NCBI GenBank assembly: GCA_030272585.1
Contig: BSYQ01000011.1
Location: 1,984,001-2,048,000 of the forward strand
DNA: 64,000 nt
DNA from: Bryopsis sp. KO-2023
Lineage: Eukaryota; Chlorophyta; Ulvophyceae; Bryopsidales; Bryopsidaceae
Direction: 5' to 3'
Shown here: positions 56,244 through 64,000 of the stretch, piece by piece
How the letters are laid out: each line of letters opens with the position of its first letter
How positions within the stretch are numbered: the stretch's first letter is position 1
Notes under the pieces: model-generated
Told to the model about the DNA's origin: nothing
Database searches by the model: none
Seen by the model: the letters and a program-made list of their open reading frames with translations, nothing else
Made by a program: the position numbers and the translations under genes

Positions 56244-56555
56244 CTATTTGTTCATACTAAGAAAAGACATATACCTAACATTTTGGGGCGTAAGGGATGC
56301 CCTTCTGGCTCTAACTAAAGCTCCTACCCTTGAGAAAGACCTCTCGCTGTGCGCACTAGACGCTTGCACCGCCAAAAAGTCAGGGGCGATGCTTTTCAGC
56401 AGAGGGTAGGACGACCCATCCTTTGCCCAAAAGGACAAAGGACAGGCCGTCCTTCTCCCTTCCCAAATCTGATCAAACCTATCTAATTCTGCTCTGCACA
56501 TGCTCCTAAGACTACCTAACCTATTTCCGCTTCTGCCCCCCAACCCCCTCCTACC
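56244..56555 (-). pseudogene. hAT-3 transposase, last exon C-terminal part
   Basis: It encodes the hAT C-terminal dimerisation block: LAVQASSAHSERSFSRVG, then RRASLTPQNVRYMSFL and a stop at 56244. The Glu of SERSFS is the last catalytic residue of hAT enzymes. The frame joins at the CTCCTACC duplication to 62646-62905 (GSGSGARG, then RRGLGGRS), so hAT-2 split this exon. Confidence 0.85.
56548..56555. other. hAT-2 left target duplication CTCCTACC
   Basis: Repeated at 62646-62653. Overlaps in sequence with the hAT-1 duplication GCTCCTAC. Confidence 0.9.
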
Positions 56556-56930
56556 CATACTAGGGATCCGATGCCGACATGTCGGTCATCGATCAAACCG
56601 ATCTCCGATCAAGATCGGTCCCTGCAGTTTCCGATCAAGCCGATCACCGATAAGATCGGTCCGATCAGACCGATCGCCGATCAAAATCGGACCGATCAAA
56701 AAAAAACGGTCCGACTTTTCCGATCAAAATCGGCCGATCACCCAGTTCTGCCTCGGAAACCAGATCGGATCGGGATCGGGATCGGCGGTTTCCGATCAGA
56801 TCGGAAATTGACCGATCTGATCGGCGCGTCGCCGATCATGATCGGCGACGCATTATCACTCGACAACGATCAAATCGCTGGTCCGGCTACCGATTCCCCT
56901 GATCGGCACCACATCAAAGCCCGTGGCGTC
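56556..56930. repeat. hAT-2 left TIR and GATCGG-rich subterminal repeats
   Basis: It begins CATACTAGGGATCCGATG and is filled with CCGATCA/TGATCGG words, including a GATCGGGATCGGGATCGG run. Confidence 0.85.
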
Positions 56931-56953
56931 GGATTATCCGTGTTTCCGTGAAC

Positions 56954-59593
56954 ATGAGAGGCAACAGGAGAAAGACGAAACCGCGAGCGCAACCGCGAGC
57001 GCTGCACCGTATCTTACCTCCCGTCGAGCTGTCCGGGGATGACTTGCGAGGCGAACCGAACGCAGTTCAGCCGACGCCACACCGCTGGAGCTCTGATTCT
57101 GTGAACCCAAAGGGGGTTGCACGCGGAGGGGGAAGAGGATCTGGAACTGGAACGGAAACAGGAGGAGCAGGAACACGATCTGGAACAGAAACCGGTGAGT
57201 GTGGCAAATTTGCTGTGCAGTGAACTCATCAGATGTGATTGTCTTGGTGGGGCACTCTTGGGGTGTTGGTGTTTCCTTGCATCTGCCTCCAGGTAGGGAC
57301 ATGTCACCTGTGGGCTTTGATATGCTTCAGAAGATATGGCCTTGGGCCTCATGCTGGTTGTCTTGTAGTGGATCTCACATTCCAAACATCAGCTCGGACG
57401 CAGGCACAGAACCAGAAACGGACCGGAATCCACACTTGGGTGGACTCCATGTATGTACAGAACAGTGCAGGAGAAATGGAGCGATTTGTGGATGAATGGA
57501 ACAGGAAAGTAGTGACCTGTAGGATATGCAGGAGTCAGTTGGTCTACAGCAAGGGAGGCCGCACCTCGTTGTTGACCCATGCTAAGAGGCATGGTCTCAC
57601 CACCCCGGAGCAGATGCAGATCGCTGTCCACAACGGATTTGTGGGACATCATCAGGAGCAGGGGGGGGAACGGATCGTTTCGTTCGGAAACCAGAGAACG
57701 TTGCCTTTCGTGTCTAGATGGGGCTGCCTGACCAAAGAGTACAAAAACTTCCGGGATCATGTCATGAAATTCGTGGTCAGCACCGGTGCAGCTTTCAGGT
57801 GTGTGGAGGACAAACATTTCAGAGCCATGTGCTCCTCCCTTAATGCATCTGCACCTTGTCTGAGTGCAAAGACCATCTCCACCAACGTTGGGCTTTCAGC
57901 GAAACGGCTCAGCAAAAGGATCCGAGAAGAGGACCTCGGAAAATTCAGACCCTGCTTCGTTGCAGATGGCTGGTCGCAGGAACCGAAGCACTGGTTTGCC
58001 ATGGGAGCTGTTTATATCCACCGGGACGCTGAACAGGATCTGTTTGAACTGAAGCGGATCAGCTTGGGAACCTGGGACCTGAAGGGAAATTGTGATGCTG
58101 AGGACATCAAAAAAAAAATGGCAGAAATTCGGGATCGGTACAACCTGGGCGATTACCGGGCAAGCATTGTCACAGATCATGAATCAAGAATGGGTGCGGC
58201 CTGTGAACGCAAAGGTGAATACGACTGGCACGGATGCTGCACTCACCGGATCAATCTCGGAGTCAGAAAAGCCCTGAACCAGGCACCTGAGCCGTTGGAA
58301 TTCCTGATCAAGAAGGTCCGTCAGATCTGTGTCCGTGTCATGGGATCTGCCAACCTGTGGGAAAGTTTCAAGACAATCCAAGAAGCGCGCATATACAAGG
58401 AAGATTATGACCGGGACCGGGCTGCAGCGGATGCGGATATGCAGAGCCAGGCCAGCCGGAACCAGGTTGGCAGTCAGAACCAGAGTCAGAATCGAAGTCA
58501 GGCTGGCACCTCCGACCAGAATCAGGATCAGAACCAGGCTGAGGAGGAGGGGCCCTTCCCCATGTACTCCTCTGATGAGGAGGAATGTCCTGATGATGAC
58601 TGGTTGATGGAGGAAACAGAAGACTGCCCTGGACCAGTCAGGAGATCGCAGCGGATCCTGAGATTGACCCTGCCCGTTGAAACCAGGTGGAACTCTGTGT
58701 GGTACATGCTGCATCGGTTCCTGATCCTGAAGGAGGATATGCGTAAAATGCTGCAGACCATGTCTGAAGAGGATCGGTTGACAGAATTGGAATGGATACA
58801 ACTCCGGCACCTGCATTCGATCTTACAGCCATACAAGGAAGCTACCAAGCGCATGGAGGCTGAAAAAACGGTCACCTGTTCGCTGGTTCTGATGGTCATG
58901 GCCCGGGTCAGTGACATCATCGACAAAATGGATTTACCCTGTCAGGACTTGGATCAGTTCAGAAAGCAGCTCAGAAGCAATATGGATGAGGAATTCGATG
59001 ATCCAAACTGGCTCCTGGCCGTCGGATGCATGCAACAACTGGATCCGTCACGTTTGCGATTGGATGATCCTGTTATCACTCGGTATCTGTGGGGATCGGA
59101 CCAGTTCCATGAATTCAAATCTCGGTGGTCTCGGTGCGATCTGTGGGTGAATGATGTGCTAGAGGAGTGCAACAAGCTCATAATGTGCATCAAAGAGAGA
59201 CCGGATCAGGAGGCAGGAGCAGATGCATGCGGCACCTTCAGAGGACCAGAAAAAAGCCCGGTGCATTCCACGTATGACTGGCTCACAGTTGTCCATCCAT
59301 CAGGGGATCCAACCGATTCAGGAACAGATGAGTGGGAACGGTACTGTGCAGTGAGGGCAACCCCCCTCACATCTGTACTGACTTCAGGTCTGGAGTGGTG
59401 GCGGTTAAATCAGGCTCTGTACCCAGCTGTAGCAGTTCTGGCAGCCGAGTATTTGTGCATACCAGCGTCCAGTGCATCTGTGGAACGGATGTTCAGTATT
59501 AACGGGCATCAGTTGAATAAGCGCAGGAGGCGGATTCAGGTTTCCAAGGTGCGGGATCTGACACTGATACGGGACAATCTGGATATGATTTAG
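56954..59593 (+). CDS. hAT-2 transposase (2 exons, 821 aa)
   Basis: It would cut and paste hAT-2. Exon 1 is 56954-57194 (MRGNRRKTK, basic), then an intron 57195-57368 (GTGAGT...TTGTAG, phase 1), then exon 2 to 59593. Domains in order: BED-type zinc finger (CRICRSQLVYSKGG, LLTHAKRHG), catalytic core with FVADGWSQ (first Asp), IVTDHESRMGAAC (second Asp), CCTHRINLGV, an acidic Q/N-rich insert, VETRWNSVWY (conserved TRW), and the C-terminal LCIPASSASVERMFS with the catalytic Glu. All key residues are present and the frame is intact, so it may be active. It resembles hAT-1 transposase along its length. Confidence 0.93.
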
Positions 59594-59639
59594 TGTGGTT
59601 CCCTTCTTTTTTTCTGCAACCTGGATCTGAATCTGTTTC

Positions 59640-60055
59640 TGATGCAAATTGGATCTGTTCCAGATTCCATGGTTTGGCAGGGGTTTTTGTGGAGGGGTCA
59701 GTCTTGGTTTTTCCGTTTTTTAACAGGCAGTTTTTTAACATGCAACCTGGATCTGTTCCAGATTCCATGGTTTGGCAGGGGTTTTTGTGGAGGGGTCAGT
59801 CTTGGTTTTTCCGTTTTTTAACAGGCAGTTTTTTAACATGCAACCTGGATCTGTTCCAGATTCCATGGTTTGGCAGGGGTTTTTGTGGAGGGGTCAGTCT
59901 TGGTTTTTCCGTTTTTTAACAGGCAGTTTTTTAACATGCAACCTGGATCTGTTCCAGATTCCATGGTTTGGCAGGGGTTTTTGTGGAGGGGTCAGTCTTG
60001 GTTTTTCCGTTTTTTAACAGGCAGTTTTTCAACATGCAACCTGGATCTGTTCCAG
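59640..60055. repeat. 98-bp minisatellite between the convergent hAT-2 genes
   Basis: About four copies of a unit containing CCTGGATCTGTTCCAGATTC and GGTTTTTCCGTTTTTTAACA, period 98. It sits just after the transposase stop, as the 50-bp array does in hAT-1, but the sequences are unrelated. Short open frames inside it repeat with the array and are not genes. Confidence 0.9.
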
Positions 60056-60372
60056 TTTTCCGTAGTCTCCCTCGGGGTGAACATCATCCACAAACGGTTT
60101 TACATTTCACTGAGTCCGGAAACCGTTCATCATCATCCACTGAGTCACTGATCCACTGAGTCCTGATCCTGATCCCAATACTGCTTCCTGAAAACTCGAT
60201 ATCCTCCACCAGAGCAGTGTACCATTTCGTTCTTTCATCCACATCCACTCAGTCATCACAAATCATCACATTCCTACCCAGCAAAGCTGATCCTGATCCT
60301 GCTCCTCTACAAAATCGATTTCTCCCACCAGTGCACCATTCCATTGTCAAACTCTGGACAATCATCACATTC
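60056..60372. other. Spacer downstream of the hAT-2 accessory gene
   Basis: Rich in CATCATC, CTGATCCTGATCC and CACTGAGTC words; no coding frame. It includes two similar copies of CATTCCTACCC(A/T)(G/T)CAAA about 100 bases apart. Confidence 0.5.
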
Positions 60373-62006
60373 CTACCCTTCAAACCCACCCCCATGGTGC
60401 TGCTGATCCTGGTCCTGCTCCTGCTCCTCTACAACATCGATTTCTTCCACCAGTGCATCATTCCATTCTCTAACGCTGAACACTGTGCCCGAGTTCCCTG
60501 AATGACGCCTGAAACCGTCCAACCCCCCTCTTCCGGTTCTCCTGTAAACTTTAGTGTCTGATATGACAATGCCATGGATATATAATGCTTCCTTTATTCT
60601 GTGGAGAATCCACGAGTTTTCCAGGGCCACGTTTTGGAGGAACTGTACCAGGTGGACCATCGACCGGAAGCTGATGGGGAATTGGATTTTATAATCTCCG
60701 TTGAAGGTGTACCTGGTCCTGAGCTCCATGTCCTCCAACCGCAGCTGAACCCGCTCCTCATCCGATAATTGGATCTGGTCCTGTTGTACTGGGCACCTTC
60801 TGGGCACGGCTCTACCGCGCTGATCCGTTTGACAGGAGAAGCCATCAAAATCTCTCGGGAACGGGGTTTCTACTGGGTACCTCTGGGGCTCACTCTGGTC
60901 CTGCCTGTGTGCGTGCATCTGGGCCCGCATCTGTTCAAAGTTAGGTTGGGGACCCCTGCCACCACTTCTGAGAGGTTCGTTTCCGAATCCTGATCCAGGC
61001 CTTGATCCTGACCCAAGTCCTGACCCCGATCCAAACCCTGATCCAAACCCCGATCCATATCCTGAATCTGGGTACTCTCCATCTTCATATTCCGCACAGG
61101 ATCCACGCCCTGGTTGAGGTCGGAACTCCCCAATCAGCTCCACTTCGCTGTCATCGTCTCCCCAGTGTTCCACAGGCTCCACCTTGATGAATGAGCCAGG
61201 TCCTGATGGGGCCGGTTCATACGATGCTGCTGGTGGTGCCATTCCTGACCCTGATCCAACCGGTGGTGCTGCTGCTGGCGCTGAGGATCCTGATCCAGAT
61301 GGCATGGGTGGTGCTGCTGGTGGTGCTGCTGGTGCTGGTGCTGGTGCTGGTGCTGGTGCTGGTGCTGGTGCTGGTGCTGGTGGTAATGGAATCGAGAAGT
61401 CTGCAGCAATCTGATCCGAGATTACTATCATATTCTGGACCTCAACTTCTAGCTGAGCCAGGTTCTGTTCCAGGCAATATCCTGTGAGCACTCCTGCTCC
61501 ATACACAACAACTTGTTACCCTAACAGGAAAAAAACAATAAAACAACCGCAGCATCAGATATTCAACTGATTTAACTCACCTGTTTTAACCGATATCACC
61601 CGATGCGTATCCGAAGCCAGGTTCTGGTAACCCTCTCTCACGATTCCGGGTGGGCCTTGCTCCAGGTACACCAGCAAACGGTCCACGAGTCTGGGCAGGT
61701 ACGGGTCGTTGTCCATCGCAGCTTGCAGATAACCGGATCCGAGAGTACTGCAAACCTTCAGGAACGGAACCTACACAACCAAGCAAACAAGAAATCTGTT
61801 TCCGGACAGACACCAACAGCAGCACCAACAGAAACCGCGACAACGATACTTACCCGTTCCAATCCGAAAAACCGACGCAGGGACCGGACGCAGCCATAGA
61901 TTCTCTGCCGCGCGTCGGCAGGTTCTTTTCCCACCGCGGGAGGAATCGCGCCACCGAGGCTGTTAAGCTCCCGGGCGTACCGAATAGCAGGGAACGCGTC
62001 GACCAT
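60373..62006 (-). CDS. hAT-2 accessory protein, unknown function (3 exons, 493 aa)
   Basis: Exons are 61854-62006, 61581-61770 and 60373-61511. Introns are phase 0 after FGLER and phase 1 after KT, as in the hAT-1 accessory gene. The N-terminal part (YARELNSL, RSLRRFFGLE) and the C-terminal block (IQFPISFRSMVHLVQF, LHRIKEAL) match the hAT-1 protein. The middle differs: APAPAP repeats from GGTGCT DNA, Gly/Ser/Pro-rich segments and an acidic VELIGEF patch. The chosen ATG at 62006 aligns with the hAT-1 start; an in-frame ATG at 62162 would add a hydrophobic Cys-rich stretch and is less likely. No known domain recognised. Its place inside the TIRs of both elements argues that it is part of the transposition system. 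Confidence 0.82.
61310..61380. repeat. GGTGCT hexanucleotide repeat in the accessory gene
   Basis: About eleven GGTGCT or closely related units; they encode alternating Ala-Pro on the minus strand without breaking the frame. Confidence 0.9.
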
Positions 62007-62279
62007 TTCAGAAACCGAGAGAAAAAAAACAGGACCTGGGGTAAAGGGACCGAAACCGGGACAAAAACAGGGACCGAAACAGGGACCGCAATATGCAAAC
62101 AGAGACAAGTCCAAGCATAACACGAGAAAAGAAGGTGGCCCAAACGCCTCGAGGCTCGACATATATTGGAGGCAGTTTTGCGCTGGACGTCACATCTGAG
62201 TCATCGGTGTGTCAGTGAACACGGGTAGTCGGATCGCAAGTCGGCATCAGACCCACACAACCGATTTTGAATGATGTGA

Positions 62280-62645
62280 CCGACATTGCGCCTTTCACAC
62301 CGATCATGATCGGCACACCCCGATCACTGCACCGATCAAAGAAAACACGCCGACTTTGATCGGCCGACTATTCCGATCACAGCTCCACGCCTTGATCGGA
62401 TCGGGATCGTGATCGGCCGACGCCGTTCTTTGATCGGATCGGTCGCCGATCCCGATTAATCGGTCCGATCATAACACCGATCACCGATGATCGACGCCGA
62501 TCATGATCGGTTTTGAAAAAAAAAAAAAAAACCGACTTTTTTTGTATCACTCCAAAACACACGTTCGTGAAAACCAGAGTCCGATCCGACCCCGTTTAGA
62601 CCTGTTTACAGCAGGCCGATTATTACCTATCATATCCCTAGTATG
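62280..62645. repeat. hAT-2 right TIR and GATCGG-rich subterminal repeats
   Basis: It ends CATATCCCTAGTATG at 62645, inverse of the left end. CTCCTACC follows. Confidence 0.88.
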
Positions 62646-63950
62646 CTCCTACCCCTTGCCCCGCTCCCACTCCCACTCCCACTGCCCCCCCCCTGTTCTG
62701 TTTCATCACCCCCTGGTGGAGCCGTCAGCAACAATCCCCCAGCTGGGGCATCAGTCTCCGTCCGCACCTCTGCTTGTTCGTCTTCAAATTGCAGGAAATC
62801 TGCACGTGGGTCACTCTGTCGAGGTTGGGCTGGGGGTGCCGCCTGCTCACGCTCCTGAACTGCCTCGGCCTTCTGGGCCATTAAGGCCACAATTTCATCT
62901 CGAACCTGGCAGAATAACAACATCCATCATGGGAATGCTTGATAACATCCCTGCTGGGGATGACCGCTCTGATCTGATTTATATGGATAAGGGAGTTAAG
63001 GATCTTTTCTGTTTTCGGATGCTGATTTCGATTACATGGATCACCCCCTTCCTTCTTTGTGATTTCATGGTTTTCAATCGGTTGGATGATGTATGAAACA
63101 TAAAAAAAAGACTATTTCAGTTGTAAAGAAAAACCGAGTGAAGCGCCAGAAAATGGAGGGAGATATGAATAAAAACAAACAGGCACGCAAAACAAGAAAC
63201 ACGGAAAGCAACCAACACACAAAAGATTGCTCACCTCGCTCCACAATGCCTCTGGGGTGGACCAGTCCCTCGTGACGTTCTGCCACCTGTCATCCCGCCC
63301 CCACTTGAAGGCCTCCTGCAAGGACTTAAAGTCCGTCCGTGTTCCTACAACACCACAGAAGTGGATGTCAGTGGATGTCAGTGGATTCTAGTGGATTCTA
63401 GTGGAGTTCAAAACAAACAACCAAAGACAATGAACAGAAACTTACTTGTGTCCAAGTACCCCAGCACCAGCCCTGCAAACACCCAGTTGGGGTCGTCCAT
63501 CCTCGTGTAGACGCATTGGGCCACCACCCTCATCATGTCCTTCTCCAACTGGGGTGCATCTCGTGCCTTGCTGCCTTCTCGCAGGTGTGCCGCCAGCCGC
63601 ATCATGGTTCGGAACGCCATGCCTCCTGTTGTGTGCTTTGCTGCCTCGAGCGTGTCAGAGACCACCTTGGCGGGCGCAAACACCTTTTCGCACACCCTTA
63701 ATGCATCCCTAAATCACACAACACAACAACAAACACAGTTGATGAATAATAAACAACATGTTAATTCAATTTTGTTTTCTACCCTCCACAGGTACGCTTG
63801 TATTGGTTAAAGAAAATAGTTTACTTGGGATTTACATCGAAACGACTTCATGTGAAGGCCTACCAGTCCGCCCTTTCCAGCGCTCCTTCCGGCAGTTGGG
63901 TGTGGTGGGCATCCAGCCATGCACGCACCGGTTTTTCCAGCTTCAGCAGC
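62646..63950 (-). pseudogene. hAT-3 transposase, visible 5' exons
   Basis: Exons 63864-63950, 63446-63708, 63235-63344 and 62646-62905 join in phase (2, 1, 0) and encode part of a hAT transposase. They include RADWDALRVCEKVFAPAKVVSDTLEAAKHTT across a splice junction (shown as the family's WxxLxxxxxxLxPxxxxTxxLE type), then DDPNWVFAGLVLGYLD, LQEAFKWGRDD and a Gly/Ser-rich end cut by hAT-2. The gene's start is beyond 64000. Introns are short with GT-AG ends (GTAGGC, GTAAGT, GTGAGC donors). The last exon continues at 56244-56555. Unlike hAT-1/2 it has no TRWN-type block in the visible part. Confidence 0.75.
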
Positions 63951-64000
63951 CTACACACAAGGCACAACAATGTTAAACACAAACACAAAGGAAAAAAAAA

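Larger units (their letters stand above)
56556..62645. mobile_element. hAT-2: complete two-gene hAT transposon, 6090 bp
   Basis: Inverted ends CATACTAGGGAT, 8-bp duplication, GATCGG-rich subterminal arrays on both sides. A transposase gene (+) and an accessory gene (-) converge on a 98-bp minisatellite. No stop or frameshift is seen in either gene. It inserted into the hAT-3 transposase exon. Layout, intron positions and end sequences match hAT-1, so the two are diverged members of one family. Confidence 0.93.
55111..64000. mobile_element. hAT-3: hAT transposon, split by hAT-2, right end outside window
   Basis: It contains a hAT transposase gene on the minus strand with hAT-2 in one exon. 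Beyond the gene's 3' end lies a field of ACCGGTC and CTGTCTAGACAGG-type words (55130-55690), read here as subterminal repeats. The outer end is likely CAGACCTGGGCGCCG at 55111, since hAT ends usually begin CAG or CA. The opposite end and the duplication are not in the window, so the boundary is tentative. Confidence 0.6.

Noticed and set aside
55902-56318. 138-codon Phe/Pro frame
   Set aside because: It is only the translation of a T-run/pyrimidine minisatellite.
59593-60159. Repeated overlapping open frames (WRGQSWFF)
   Set aside because: They repeat with the 98-bp minisatellite and begin and end at each unit.

Overview
This is nuclear DNA of a eukaryote, most likely a photosynthetic one. 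Genes carry short GT-AG introns, the retroelements are chromodomain-bearing Ty3/gypsy (chromovirus) types, and the clearest host gene is a six-exon uroporphyrinogen decarboxylase of the plant/cyanobacterial kind with a transit-peptide-like N terminus. An alga of the green or streptophyte type would fit, but the sequence alone does not settle this.

Layout. (1) 1-15240 is a nest of degraded transposons: two copies of one chromovirus (Gyp-1, Gyp-2). Gyp-2 is split by a 337-bp TGCACAG-rich repeat, which holds a solo LTR, which holds an 8989-bp non-coding LTR element (LARD) with matching 641-bp LTRs and a CCCAC target duplication. (2) 15241-26289 is the host-gene island: a membrane-anchored methyltransferase (-), hemE (-), an F-box/LRR-like exon (+) and a GC-rich block. 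(3) 26298-53819 is one hAT transposon (hAT-1, 8-bp duplication GCTCCTAC). It is split by a chromovirus (Chr-A, 31357-52699, duplication CTGAT), itself split by a second complete chromovirus (Chr-B, 31567-41669, duplication GCTAG, matching LTRs) and by a non-autonomous hAT element (48416-49440, duplication ATGCACGG). (4) 55111-64000 is an older hAT (hAT-3) whose transposase exon is split by an intact 6090-bp hAT (hAT-2, 56556-62645, duplication CTCCTACC).

Two systems stand out. First, hAT-1 and hAT-2 both carry two convergent genes between their ends: a transposase and a second, homologous protein of unknown function with the same two intron positions and phases. Most hAT transposons are known as one-gene elements. 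Removing the nested insert gives hAT-1 a length of about 6.17 kb, close to the 6.09 kb of hAT-2. Second, Chr-A and Chr-B both carry a third ORF after pol, in the env position, preceded by a TATA-like box. It encodes a soluble coiled-coil protein with a conserved eight-ligand zinc pattern (CxxC, CxxH, CxxH, CxxC) and no membrane segment. Chr-A also shows an unusual rearrangement in which its gag 5' end and primer site lie inverted next to the 3' LTR.

All boundaries, identities and homologies were read by eye; no search or alignment program was run.
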